Shown in pieces: positions 13,299 to 23,344 of a stretch of 64,000 nucleotides of DNA. The notes below the pieces were generated by a model. The model was not told the origin of the DNA and searched no databases. It saw nothing but the letters and a program-made list of their open reading frames with translations. Position numbers and translations under genes: made by a program. Within the stretch, counting starts at the first letter, position 1. Every line of letters begins with the position of its first letter. Source of the stretch: Psoroptes ovis (taxonomy: Eukaryota; Arthropoda; Arachnida; Sarcoptiformes; Psoroptidae); NCBI GenBank assembly GCA_002943765.1, contig PQWQ01000011.1:682001-746000 (forward strand), given 5' to 3'.

Positions 13299-13684
13299 TA
13301 AATTATTATATCTGTAATCAATTTTTCAATTATCATTTTGGGAAATCATTTAAATTAATTTTAATCAATTAATAATTGCTCATCTTGAACAACATGAATC
13401 CTGGTCATCATTTTTGATTTTTTTTTCTTTAAATTGAATTTAAATAATTTGAAAGAAATTCCATACATTTTTTTTCAATGAAAATTTTCATCATCCCAAA
13501 AATAGATCTTCAATATTTATTTACCTTGCGATGCATACACAGACACACATGAACATACACATCTCAAAAATAAACATGAAGTGATTTTGTATTTAAAATA
13601 GTATCAAACATTTTTGTTTTTCATCAATTAATTTATTATCAGGAAAAATAAATTGTTCTTAATACTGTGGTTAATACAATAATT
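13299..13684. other. Convergent 3' region between neurotactin-like gene and CDT2
   Basis: 386 bp of AT-rich sequence holding the 3' UTRs of two genes that face each other. AATAAA (plus) occurs at 13296-13301 and again near 13568 and 13647; TTTATT (minus AATAAA) occurs at 13517 and just before 13685. No coding potential. Confidence 0.5.
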
Positions 13685-15421
13685 TTATTCATGATTTGAT
13701 TTAGTAAAAAATTCACTTATTTTTCGATTATCATTGAAAAGATTTCTTTTAAGATATTTTTTACGTAAAGAATTATGATTGTCTTGTTTGCTATGTAATG
13801 ATTTTTTCTTCGCTGATTTTTGTGTAGTAGATTTTGATTTTTTTCGTATATTTTCTTGATCATAATCATCATCATTGTCATTCAAAGAATTATTATTTTT
13901 GTCATTTGATTTGATATTATTATTGCTACTTGATTTGAATCGTTTCGGCTCTGATTGTATCCAATTAGTTATCACTGATAAAGGCCGTGTTAAACTTGAT
14001 GATCGTCGATGTGTTATTGCTTCGAATGATGAAGCACGTTTCAAATTTATATTGATTGTTTTGTCATAATTTTCAGGCGGTTTAAATCGCTGGAATATTG
14101 GTCGAATTGATGAATTTATATCTTCAAATTGTTCAGATTTTTCACATAAATTTTTACCAAATGACCATTTCCATAAAATTTGTGGTTCCGATGCACAGTA
14201 AATATTTTTTTCATTAAAATCTCCAAATATCAATGGCAATTCTTGTTGTTGATCAAAAGTCATTTCAAATAATGGCAAACGATTTTCAATTGAAATTAAA
14301 TTTTCATTGTTTGAATCACAAGATTCGGAAAGATTGCAATTCCACAAATAGAATTTACTGTCTGTCGAACCACTAAGCAGATAATCATCACCAAAGGCTG
14401 AAATTTTGGTTTGAGAATTAGAAAATCTTCCAGATAAAGCCATTACAGGAAATTGTGAATTATCATTGAACACATAAATACTTCCATTCGTAGATGAACC
14501 ATATAATAGTGAGCCATTGAGCGGATGGTGTTTAATGATAAATGATGAATACCCATGATTACTGGATGCTGATGAAATATTTTTTGTAGAATGAATTTTA
14601 ATAGGCGTCGGAACAAGTGTACATTGATATTGTCGTCGACATTGCCTAATGTCCCAAACTTTAATCGAATTATCGGCAATACCAGAACTATAAAAATAAT
14701 TGTTATTGGTGGGATGACAATCGACACATGTAACTACATTCGATGGATGATAATTAATATTTTGTGATGACCAAGCAATCGGATTTTGTCGACGTGATTT
14801 AACGATACGAGAATTAGGTGATTTAATCGATGGTAAAATATGAATGTGAGGATCAGGAATAGATAATACTGGCCCATGTTTAAGAACACAAGACGTACGA
14901 AGATCCCAAATTTTTATGGCACCATCCCGTCCACCACTGATGAATGTATTTGGACAATAAAATGAAAGACTTTTTACAGAACCTTGATGAGCAGGAAAAA
15001 AGCTGGCTAATGATTGGTCAGTATGATTGATATCCCAAAGAATAATGCTGCGATCACCGGCAGCTGTCAAAATATGGTTTGCATGTTGTGGACGGTATTT
15101 GACATCGAATATTGCACAATTATGTGCATGAAATTTTTTCAATTCTTTCAGCGAACATTTATCAAGAATAACAATATCACCAACATCATTTGCAAGTAGC
15201 AATTCTTTTGAATTATTTTCACGATGTGTTATAACTGTGATTGGTGAATCATTAAATTCATGTGAATCAATAAAATTATAACATTGTTCAATTGTTAATG
15301 AATCAAAATATGATGGTGGCAGATAATTCGGTCGCAAAATTGGACATGAATTCAAATTTCTTCTATTCGCCGAAAAATGATATTGACGTTTTTGTAATAA
15401 TGATACAATGTTATCCATCAT
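13685..15421 (-). CDS. DTL: CDT2/DTL, CRL4 substrate receptor with WD40 propeller and PIP box
   Basis: Single exon, 578 residues, with two adjacent ATGs at the start (15421 or 15418). WD40 repeats run from about residue 60 to 430: HAHNCAIFDVKYRP, AAGDRSIILWDI, FPAHQGSVKSLSFY, SGGRDGAIKIWDLR, VTCVDCHPT, SSGIADNSIKVWDIR, SGSTDSKFYLWNC. The order and the HQGSVKS/GGRDG motifs match denticleless/CDT2. WDLR and WDIR are DWD boxes expected to bind DDB1 in the CUL4 ubiquitin ligase, which destroys CDT1, SET8 and p21-type proteins on chromatin-bound PCNA. The C-terminal ~150 residues are basic and disordered (K, N, S, D) and end with NRKISEFFTKSNHE: a PIP-box-like I568-x-x-F571-F572 with N at the usual Q. 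Human DTL also carries a C-terminal PIP box, which supports the assignment. The protein is shorter than human DTL (about 730). Confidence 0.88.
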   Translation of the reverse strand: MMDNIVSLLQKRQYHFSANRRNLNSCPILRPNYLPPSYFDSLTIEQCYNFIDSHEFNDSPITVITHRENNSKELLLANDVGDIVILDKCSLKELKKFHAHNCAIFDVKYRPQHANHILTAAGDRSIILWDINHTDQSLASFFPAHQGSVKSLSFYCPNTFISGGRDGAIKIWDLRTSCVLKHGPVLSIPDPHIHILPSIKSPNSRIVKSRRQNPIAWSSQNINYHPSNVVTCVDCHPTNNNYFYSSGIADNSIKVWDIRQCRRQYQCTLVPTPIKIHSTKNISSASSNHGYSSFIIKHHPLNGSLLYGSSTNGSIYVFNDNSQFPVMALSGRFSNSQTKISAFGDDYLLSGSTDSKFYLWNCNLSESCDSNNENLISIENRLPLFEMTFDQQQELPLIFGDFNEKNIYCASEPQILWKWSFGKNLCEKSEQFEDINSSIRPIFQRFKPPENYDKTININLKRASSFEAITHRRSSSLTRPLSVITNWIQSEPKRFKSSSNNNIKSNDKNNNSLNDNDDDYDQENIRKKSKSTTQKSAKKKSLHSKQDNHNSLRKKYLKRNLFNDNRKISEFFTKSNHE

Positions 15422-15654
15422 ATTTGATTCAATTTTTCTAGTTTAATCATCAAAAAATCATCACAAATTCAGCCAAAATAATTCATTTTAAAAATTTAAA
15501 AATTCAACGATCAAAATGCGCGCAATTTTAAAATGAAAACAAGCGCGACAAGAAAAACAAAAATTTTGTTGCGCTTTTTTTTCAAAACATATGGGAAAAA
15601 TTCATAAAGGACGTCTCGCAATTTTTTTTTAATTTTTCAAAAAATAAAAAAATT
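15422..15654 (-). promoter_or_regulatory. CDT2 upstream region with clustered GCGC motifs
   Basis: In a strongly AT-rich window this 233-bp gap between RSL1D1 (3' end at 15655) and the CDT2 start has GCGCGC at about 15519, AAGCGCGAC at about 15541, TTGCGCTTTTTT at about 15569 and GGACGTCTCGCAA at about 15609. The T-rich/GCGC combinations resemble E2F sites, and CDT2 is an E2F-type cell-cycle gene in animals. Motifs are seen; factor binding is inference. Confidence 0.35.
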
Positions 15655-16830
15655 TCATTTTTTAGTTTTTTTAATTTTTTTCAACATTGATCGATGAACA
15701 ATTTTTCTTTTACGCAAATCTTGTGGTCGATTATGCACTAATCGCCGTGTCCATTCTTCATCATCAGGTTCATTGTTGATTTTTTTAATAAAATCAGTGT
15801 TGATCGGTTCATTTGAATCATCTTGGTCGTTCTTCTCATCATCATTATTTTCTTTGTTCTGTTTAACAATTCTAACACGTCCATCTTTATAAACACGAAT
15901 ATTATGGTTTGGTATGAAATCAAATTCTTCTTCAACAAATTCATCCATTTCATTTTTATCACGTTTTTCTAGCTCGATTTCATTGGCTGATCCTAAATCC
16001 ATATAAAAATATATGGCCATTGATTTTTCTGTTTTGATCGATAATTCTCGTACATTTTCACCATAAAGCTGTTTAATTTTTTCTAAACAACTCAATAAAT
16101 TTCCACAAAGCTTTTCGGTATCTTGTTGCAATGAACCAATACATATTGTTAGTGTTGAACCTTTACCAGACACATATAATGATGTTTGATTTAATTTGGT
16201 TTCCAATTCTTGTTTAAGATTTTCGTTTTTTAAATTTACTAAAATCGGTACTTTTTTGCTATCAATCCAGAATGCTTTACCAAGAAAACGGCTCAAAAAT
16301 GAATGTTTGTTTTTCAACAATTGTCTATCGCATAAAAATGCATTATATTCATTGGAAAGTTTCTTTCGTAATGCTGGTTGCTTAAATTCTGTTATCAATT
16401 GTCTCATTGGCAATATATCGCTTATTAGCTCACTTGCATCATGTTCTTCGAGGATGTTTCGATAATAATCTCTGGTCAAATCCAAATCAGTTTCACGATC
16501 AGTTGTTTGTTCTTTATTTTTATCTTTGACAATCAAACATGTTTCATAATTAATTTCATGTCGCCAATGATATTTTAATGGAATATAATGAATATATGTT
16601 GAATTATTGGACGTCATTTTCTTCAATGAGAATTGTAAGAATACAAAATTAATATCTTCTCCGAATAATTGTTGTTTACCATCATCGATTTTACTTTCAT
16701 TTTTATTGATAATTTTCTTCAATACATCAATTGCTTCAATTAATTTTTTCTCATTCACATAAGTTTTTCCATCAATCTCTTGATGTGGTTCTTCAGCTTC
16801 AGTAGTCGATTTCGGGGATTTGGTCTTCAT
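15655..16830 (-). CDS. RSL1D1: RSL1D1-like ribosomal L1 domain protein
   Basis: Single exon. The frame is open to 16917, but the ATG at 16830 (MKTKSPKS) gives a normal 391-residue protein; the upstream in-frame codons (MHCTHVFF) lie in the gap to DPM1. Residues about 35-280 form a ribosomal L1 fold: FLQFSLKK, YIHYIPLKYHW, KQPALRKKLSNEYNAFLCD, FLGKAFWIDSKKVPILVNL, YVSGKGSTLTICIGS, MAIYFYMDLGSANEIEL. The tail is acidic (NDDEKNDQDDSNEP) and then strongly basic (RKRKIVHRSMLKKIKKTKK), a likely nucleolar signal. The family (human RSL1D1, yeast Utp30/Cic1) acts in nucleolar pre-rRNA processing. It lies 150 bp downstream of DPM1 and 233 bp upstream of CDT2 on the same strand. Confidence 0.82.
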   Translation of the reverse strand: MKTKSPKSTTEAEEPHQEIDGKTYVNEKKLIEAIDVLKKIINKNESKIDDGKQQLFGEDINFVFLQFSLKKMTSNNSTYIHYIPLKYHWRHEINYETCLIVKDKNKEQTTDRETDLDLTRDYYRNILEEHDASELISDILPMRQLITEFKQPALRKKLSNEYNAFLCDRQLLKNKHSFLSRFLGKAFWIDSKKVPILVNLKNENLKQELETKLNQTSLYVSGKGSTLTICIGSLQQDTEKLCGNLLSCLEKIKQLYGENVRELSIKTEKSMAIYFYMDLGSANEIELEKRDKNEMDEFVEEEFDFIPNHNIRVYKDGRVRIVKQNKENNDDEKNDQDDSNEPINTDFIKKINNEPDDEEWTRRLVHNRPQDLRKRKIVHRSMLKKIKKTKK

Positions 16831-16980
16831 TTTGCCAATGATCAACTGAATATGATTTGAAAATAAACTTGAGAATTTTACACGTGAATCAGAAAAAAAA
16901 ACATGTGTACAATGCATTTAAATGGACCTTTCATAAAGGAAGGTTTTTAATTTTGAAATTTAAAAAATCAAAAATCCGAT

Positions 16981-17829
16981 TCATAAAGTTGCAAATAAAT
17001 ACAATAAACCTTTGGCAAATTGTATTATCTCATTGCTTCCCATTTTGGATTGCCCGTAAACACGATCAACAAATTGTATTGGCACTTCAGAAATTTTATA
17101 ACCAAGTTTTCGGGCACGAACCAGCATTTCCATTTGAAATACATAACCTTTTGAAACACAATTTTCAACCAATTTCTCTAATATATCTTTACGATACAGA
17201 CGAAAACTGCCGGTTAAATCTGAGCAACCTGGACGTAATAAAACTTGTGTCAAATAATTGGCACCACGCGATATTAATTTACGCTTGAAATCCCAGCCAT
17301 AAACACCACCATCACCAGCATAACGAGTACCAGTGACAATTTCACTTTTAGTTTCTTTTTGTTTTTCAATAAATTTTGGAATGAATTTCGGCTAAATTAA
17401 AATAGGATGAAAATCATGAAAGATTCACAATTAAAGACAGAAAAACAATAATTACATGATGTGATAAATCAGCATCCATTATGATAATGAAATTTCCACG
17501 AGCAAATTTTAAACCATGAAGATATGCAGTACCAAGTCCTAACTTGGCCTCACGAGGTTTCAGAACAATTTTATCACTTCCATAAATATTTTGCAATTGT
17601 TTAGCTGTTTCCAGCGTACCATCAGGTGAATTATCGTCGATGATGATAATTTCATAATGATAATCTCTATGAAATGAAATGAATATTTGAAAATGAAAAA
17701 ACCACGAAACAATGTATCGGCTTACCGTAAATGTTTATCAATTAACCAAACGATAATTGGTAAATTTTCTTTTTCATTATATGTTGGCAATAGTATCGTG
17801 TATTCGATGTTATCCGTTGGCTTGGACAT
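16981..17829 (-). CDS. DPM1: Dolichol-phosphate mannosyltransferase subunit 1
   Basis: Three exons: 17726-17829, 17456-17666 and 16981-17391 (introns 59 and 64 bp, GT-AG). They join to 241 residues. It makes dolichyl-phosphate mannose from GDP-mannose and dolichyl phosphate at the ER membrane, for N-glycans, GPI anchors and O-mannose. GT2 fold motifs are all present: YTILLPTYNEKENLP, EIIIIDDNSPDGT, REAKLGLGTAYLHGLKFA, the metal-binding MDADLSHH, GTRYAGDGGVYGWDFKRKLI, LTGSFRLYRKDIL, GYVFQMEM and IQFVDRVYGQSKMG. There is no C-terminal membrane helix, as in animal DPM1, which is held at the ER by DPM3. Length and ending are typical of the metazoan form. Confidence 0.95.
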
Positions 17830-18152
17830 TATTTTTTTAAATTTAGTTTTAATCAATTTTGATCATTGAAAATTGATATCTTCAGTTTTTTTTGATTGAC
17901 AACTCATAACTTTTAAATCGATACAATCGATTTTGTTGTGGAAAAATTCCCAAAATTGAAAAAATTGACCAATTATTTACCAAAATTGTTGATAATTTAA
18001 AATTCAAATTAAAATATAATTAATTTATTTAATGCAAATCTAAATAAATAATATAAAATATTTGATCATTTAATTACAATTTTACATTGACATATTCAAT
18101 TGAATACACTTTGTTAACATTATTGTTTTAAAAATTTTCTAAAATTTCATTT
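17830..18152. other. Spacer between NCBP2AS2 and DPM1
   Basis: 323 bp of AT-rich sequence that must hold the 3' end of NCBP2AS2 and the DPM1 promoter. No further gene or clear motif seen. Confidence 0.4.
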
Positions 18153-18407
18153 TCATTTTCTCTCATTAATTTTTTTCATTTCTTGTTTGAATTCTTCTAA
18201 GAAACGATTCTTGAATCTTATTAAACGATTATCATTATGATAATTGATCGATTGATTTGCATTATTTATTGCACCTTTAGTACGAAGTATAAAATATGCC
18301 ATCAATTGTGCCGATCTTCGTATTGGATATGATTCGGATAATTTTTGTACCATCATTTCATTGTTAGCAAAACGGCTTAAGAAATTTAAAATCACCCTGA
18401 ATATCAT
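18153..18407 (-). CDS. NCBP2AS2: NCBP2AS2-like small conserved protein
   Basis: An 84-residue intact frame from ATG at 18407 to TGA at 18153. The motif VQKLSESYPIRRSAQL followed by AYFILR matches the core of the animal NCBP2AS2 family (human: VERLSESRPIRRAAQL), and the C-terminal part (RFKNRFLEEFKQEMKK) also follows the family layout (charged helix with F..F..E). The N-terminus MIFRVILNFLSRFANN is hydrophobic and basic, compatible with a mitochondrial or membrane-targeting helix. Family members are short and poorly characterised. It is the first of four close minus-strand genes. It is likely missed by gene callers because of its size. Confidence 0.8.
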   Translation of the reverse strand: MIFRVILNFLSRFANNEMMVQKLSESYPIRRSAQLMAYFILRTKGAINNANQSINYHNDNRLIRFKNRFLEEFKQEMKKINERK

Positions 18408-18643
18408 TGTTCAAGATTTAGTGATTGAATTTTCAAATTCAAAGAAAATGATGAAATTGTTTTCTCAAAATTATTTCAAGAACGGCTTGTTGCTATTGCG
18501 AAACATCTAAACTGATTCGTCTTAAAATAAATGTAAACAAATGAAAATCAAAAAAGATCGAGCATGCTCTTTAATGTTTCAATGGAAAACATTTGAAAAT
18601 TATCATTTTATCGTAAATTAATGATTGTGATGCAACTCTTTTG

Positions 18644-19464
18644 TTAATAATTTTCAGTTGTATGTAAATTATCATCGTCATGAATAGATGTAGTTGATTT
18701 GGCTGTATGTGTGTTATCATCTCCACGTGTTGACCATGTAAATTCTGTTGACGTTGATATCGGTGTAGGCTCTTCAGTGTATTTTGGCGTTGTTGTGGTA
18801 TAATTGATGGGTGGCAAATGTTTTATTAATTGACGCAAACTAAGACGAATACGTTCAAAACGTTCTTCATCAATATTGGCATATGCATCGGCATGCTTTA
18901 ATTCTAATCGTTTCAACATTTTATTCAATGATTGTAATTCAAATTTTACAGCTTCTTGATTGCGAAAAGTAACTCGATTTTTTTCTAATGCATCATTTGC
19001 CATTCGATATAAAATTATGGTAAATTCAATTATTTCTTTGACAGTTCTTTGCTTATCTTGATAATAATGAATCACTTCTTCAACAACATCCATTTCCTCA
19101 TCGATACGATTCTCCAAAAATAATAATCGTTCTTCAATATGATGTAAATTTGTCAATTGATTCAATGTATCAACTTTCCTATCATTTTTATCCAGATCAT
19201 TCATGGCCATTTTAATCATTTTAGATAAATGAATTACGGTTTCCAATAAATGTTGTTTACCATGTTTTCTATAATTATCGATTAATAATAATGTTCGTTC
19301 ATCAATATGCTTACAATCATCCATTAATTTTCTGGCAAATTCTATTTCATTTTGAAAATTTTCTATTTGAAAAATAGATAAAATTCAATTGAATTTCAAT
19401 GTCAAAAATATTTACCTTTGGCTAATACGGCGCTTGCCAAACAAAATACAATTATGAATTTCAT
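18644..19464 (-). CDS. Secreted helical protein 1 (paralogue of the gene at 22140-22787)
   Basis: Two exons: 19416-19464 and 18644-19362, joined in phase 1 (AAAG|gtaaat ... aaatag|AA), giving 255 residues. Exon 1 is a complete signal peptide (MKFIIVFCLASAVLAK). The mature protein is almost entirely charged amphipathic helix (about residues 20-190; for example RLLFLENRIDEEMDVVEEV, LQSLNKMLKRLELKHADAY) with one cysteine (MDDC). The last ~55 residues are T/S/P-rich (NYTTTTPKYTEEPTP and on), a likely O-glycosylated stalk. Gene layout (one intron right after the signal peptide) and the 3-helix-like body resemble mite group 5/21 allergens, but I could not confirm sequence homology. It shares the signal-peptide/intron layout and an LENR..EE motif with the gene at 22140. 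Confidence 0.72.
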
Positions 19465-19817
19465 TTTATTATTCTCCAAAATTTTTATTGTTTTATACAA
19501 AATCGATCAAATGTTGTTTAAATCTCTAGTATTTGATGGACTAAGAAAGTATGACAATTTTCTATAACGGATCTTTTAATGATGATTATTGGATAAGAAT
19601 GATACTTGATCGACATCAAGGACTTTTTACAGCCAATTGAACTGCTAAAATTATCATTTTTGAAAAATTTAATTTTTTAAATTATCACACAAAATGAAAA
19701 TCATTGCCACCTATGGACAACGAAAGGTATTCAAATGAAAAATCAGCTGAGCAATTCAAATGAAAAAATTTTTACAATATCGTTTTTAATTTGATTGATT
19801 TTACAAAATATATAAAA
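19465..19817. promoter_or_regulatory. Divergent promoter region of helical protein 1 and INTS10
   Basis: The two start codons face away from each other with 353 bp between them, so both promoters must lie here. On the minus strand TATAAAA lies at about 19492-19498, only about 30 bp before the ATG at 19464, which would leave almost no leader. No other clear element is seen. Confidence 0.4.
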
Positions 19818-22092
19818 ATGGTGAAATTGCCTAAAAAAGAATTGATGAAATCATCATCAGATAATGATGATTGTAATAACAGCGACATGGGAAACGGTTT
19901 TGATTTTTTCATCGAAAAAGCCAGGAAAATGATCAATGAAAAGAAATATTCATCAGCTAAAAGTAATCTAAGATCAGCTCAATCAATTAATGATGATAAT
20001 TTTGAAGTGAAGGTAAAATATGTTTATGTTCGAGCTATTTAAATTAATTTTTTTCATTATAAACGTACTGTTCTAGATTGAATTTTATAGACTTGCTCAA
20101 ATAGAAAGAAATTCTATGGATGCTTCACACAATTTTGTTAAATTATTTTTTTACAATGATCACTTGTATGAACAAATGAAAGATAATAAAAATAGTATTA
20201 TGATCAAAAAATTGAAACAATTATTTTTGAAAGAAATGAAGCATATTGTTTACTCAATAAATGATCAATGGAGACATTTTTTAAAGCGTAAAGATTTTAA
20301 AAAAATTTTTGAGAAACAAATTGAAAATAAGAAAAAAAATTATGATTATAGAAATTTTTATCGTGGAATTTGGAAACAATTGACGATCAAACAGCAAATA
20401 ATTTTTGTAATAAAATTTTCTTCATTTCATTCATCTCAAACATCATTATTCATTGATTTGAACTTGTTTTTATTAAGAAGATTAGCAAAAAAGACAAAGA
20501 TATTAATAACAGGCCCAGCTATTGAATTAATTAATATGACTGATAAAATAGATAGTGGTGATGATTTTGAACCATCAGCACTGAGATGTTTGCATCGAAG
20601 ATTTTTATTCTTCGTTTTACCTGTGTTGTTTAGGTCAAAAATTTATTATAAGAAATTTAATGAAGAATTAATTGAAAAACATTTTTTAATTGGAATTAAA
20701 TATTTTATTGAAGAATATTTTCACCTCAAACTAATGAGAAGACGATTCATATTGGAGAAAAAAACAATAAGAATTATCGAATTAATTGGTCAAAAATTAA
20801 AATGGGATATTTTCAACGAAGATAATCCATTGGTTTTATCAAAAATTGAAACAACATTGAAAATATTATCAACATACATTCACCAATGTTTTGCACGTGA
20901 AAATGATGTACTAGATTTGAGCGCAAAATTAGAATCGAAAAATGATCGAAAAATTTGTTTTTATACAATCATATTGTTCTCAATATTGTTTTGTCGTTCA
21001 ATGTCAAAAGTTAATGATCGTGTTATATTTGAAAAATTATCTGGATATTCTGATGGTAAAACGTCTATCGAACATATGAATTTAAAGAAAAGAAAATTAA
21101 TGAATTATCAAACATGTTTAATCTCATCTGATAAACAATTGATTGAAAACATTCAATTATTACTCAAATTTAATGTATCGATAGATTTTATTAAACAAGA
21201 ATTCGATTCATATATCATGAAAATAGGTTTAGATGAAAATTATAATTATCTAAATTATAAAATTTGTTCTGCATTATATGAAACTGATTATCATAATGCT
21301 ATGCAAATTTTAAAAAAATTTGAATGCAGAGACATTGTCAATAATGAATTTGCCAATCTATTATATTGGCTTAATTACTATATAAAGTATTTGATGTTAA
21401 GTGTAAAACTTAATCAAACAAAAGATGCTGCTGTATTTGTTATAAAAATCATCGATCTTCTATGTTCACCGGTTTCGGATGATCCAAATCTAACGTTCGG
21501 TTATCAATTGACTGGAAAAGTATTGAATAAGCAGAATGATAATAAAAAAATTGAAATCAATTATTGTGATATTCATTTAGCGACTAAATATTTTAATTCA
21601 AGACAAATAATATTTCTTTGTCCAACATTTGAGAATGTTATTGCAATATTGATTGATGCTTGTATAATTTTATTATCAACATTGATAACAGATTATACAA
21701 TTGGTCATATATTTGTATTGTCACAATATCGATGGCCATATTTTAGCCAATCAGTCAATAAAGTTATGATGATCCTACGAAGTAAAGCGATCAATTTTGC
21801 TCAACAACCGCAACAATCATCAAAGCCAACATTTATTTATCCATTATTTTCATCATTCATATATGAATCTGACATTTTAGAAGAGTTTCAAGCATTGGTC
21901 AATGATCATGAATTCGATTTTCAATTAGAACCGATGATGAATAATGTATTCAAAAATAATCAAGAAATATCAAATTTATTATTGGAAATGATTAAATCAT
22001 CGATTGACATCGACAATCGTGTAGATTTATTTGTAACATTTTTGATAAGAGAAATTAAACCATTTCTAGCTAGACATTTGGTTAATCAATAA
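19818..22092 (+). CDS. INTS10: Integrator complex subunit 10
   Basis: Two exons: 19818-20012 and 20077-22092 (intron 64 bp, AAG|gtaaaa...ttctag|ATT), 736 residues. The ATG at 19818 is the first in frame. It is a diverged but recognisable INTS10: the N-terminus FFIEKARKMINEKKYSSAK, then FYRLAQIERN, matches the helical repeat start of human INTS10 (ARELV...AAKAWL, MYTIERN). HMNLKKRKLM corresponds to HIHKKRKLA; the IGHIFVLSQYRWPYF segment to LGHVIVLLQQEWP; ESDILEEFQALV to NIDMLEEFAYL. The length is close to the human protein (710). INTS10 works with INTS13/14/15 in the arm module of Integrator, which cleaves snRNA and terminates promoter-proximal transcription in the nucleus. The 3' end converges on helical protein 2, only 47 bp away. 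Confidence 0.8.
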
Positions 22093-22139
22093 TTTTTAAA
22101 AATTTTGTTCTAGATACGATGAAAAATGAATTTATGTGA

Positions 22140-22787
22140 TCATTTTTTTATTCTTTTCAAAATATTTTCCAAAGATTTAACTTGAGAACGTAGACGTATT
22201 ATATTGATTGGTCGGTTTTGCTTAAGACCATAATGGATGGCAAAAATTATTTCATTAATTGCTGTAATTTGTAAATGCATTGTTGCTCTTAATAATGGAT
22301 TTATATTATATCGACGAAGATAATCGCGAGCTATATTTACCAATCTTTTTGCACGTTCAATCAATTTATCATCATCATCATCATATTCATTGTCAATTAT
22401 TCTTTTAAAAATTATAAATTCTTCAGTTAGACGATTTTCTAAATGTAATAGATTTTCACTCATTGCATGTAATTCATTTTTTGTCAAATCAGTTTTTATG
22501 TATTCGATTTTAAATTCATCTATTAATTCTTCGATTTGATATTTTATATTTTTTATGTTTGTCAATAAATATTCATGTTTAACTTTATATTTATCGATTA
22601 TATTGACAGCTTTGTCAATTAATGAATGTCCACGTGAAAGCAACAATTCAGCAATATTTTTGTCATAAACTTCTGAAAAAAATTAAAGTCTTAGCCATGA
22701 AAATGCAATGATGATTCAGTACTAACCTTTGGCATTTTGTGATGCCAAATTTATCATAATAAATATTGAAAATAAGAGTAATTTCAT
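22140..22787 (-). CDS. Secreted helical protein 2
   Basis: Two exons: 22727-22787 and 22140-22672, joined in phase 1 exactly as in its paralogue (AAAG|gttagt ... ttttcag|AA), 197 residues. Exon 1 is a signal peptide (MKLLLFSIFIMINLASQNAK). The mature part has no cysteine and is all charged helix: LIDKAVNIIDKYKVKHEYL, a second unit with LLHLENRLTEEFIIFKRI, an acidic DDDDDK turn, and IIRLRSQVKSLENILKRIKK at the end. It lacks the T/S-rich tail of the other copy. INTS10 sits between the two paralogues, so they are a split tandem pair on one strand. Function unknown; mite group 5/21 allergens are an untested possibility. Confidence 0.72.
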
Positions 22788-23344
22788 TATTAAAAAGTTA
22801 TTCATACAAAATTTTTAAAAAAACGATTATCAAATATGACTAAAGGCTTTTAAATTTTAAAACATTTTACCATCACCATCGGCACCATCAAAAAAATAAT
22901 TTCGTTCTATGTATCCGGATGAACGATTAGGTCTTAAAATTAATCATATGTGAGTAATTTAAGATTTCATTAACCATCACGTTCAAGGTTGACACTCACT
23001 CATGTTTCTCAAGTATAATTGAGATGTACAAATATAATAATACAATAGAAGTATAATGTACTAATTATAAGAAAATGGGTTCATTCAAATTTTAACAATT
23101 AATATCGATAATGAACTTGATTATCAACAGTGCAAATGCAGTTCAAATCACTTTCATAATTTTGGCAATAAATTTGAGATTAAAATGAGAGGTCCAATAA
23201 ATGTCAAAGCCTTTTCATACTTATTAAACTCATGTATCAGATAAATTATCAACACAAACAATTTTATTTATTTTTTAAATTTTTTAAAAATTGTAAAATA
23301 TATTTTTCAATTAATAAATATTTTCATGTAATAAAATTAATCGA
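22788..23344. other. Spacer between helical protein 2 and the Dscam-like gene end
   Basis: 557 bp without coding potential. TTTATT at about 23265-23272 reads AATAAA on the minus strand about 75 bp after the last Dscam-like stop and is the best polyadenylation signal for that gene. The left part must contain the promoter of helical protein 2. Confidence 0.45.

Noticed and set aside
15655..16917. Start of RSL1D1 at 16917
   Set aside because: The extra 29 residues are not family-like and nearly reach the DPM1 stop; the internal ATG at 16830 begins a typical basic N-terminus.
19791..19817. INTS10 starting upstream of 19818
   Set aside because: The in-frame codon at 19791 is TTG; the first ATG is 19818.
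18644..22787. Firm naming of the helical pair as group 5/21 mite allergens
   Set aside because: Only architecture (signal peptide, charged helices) is similar; no alignment could be run and the lengths differ (255 and 197 residues).
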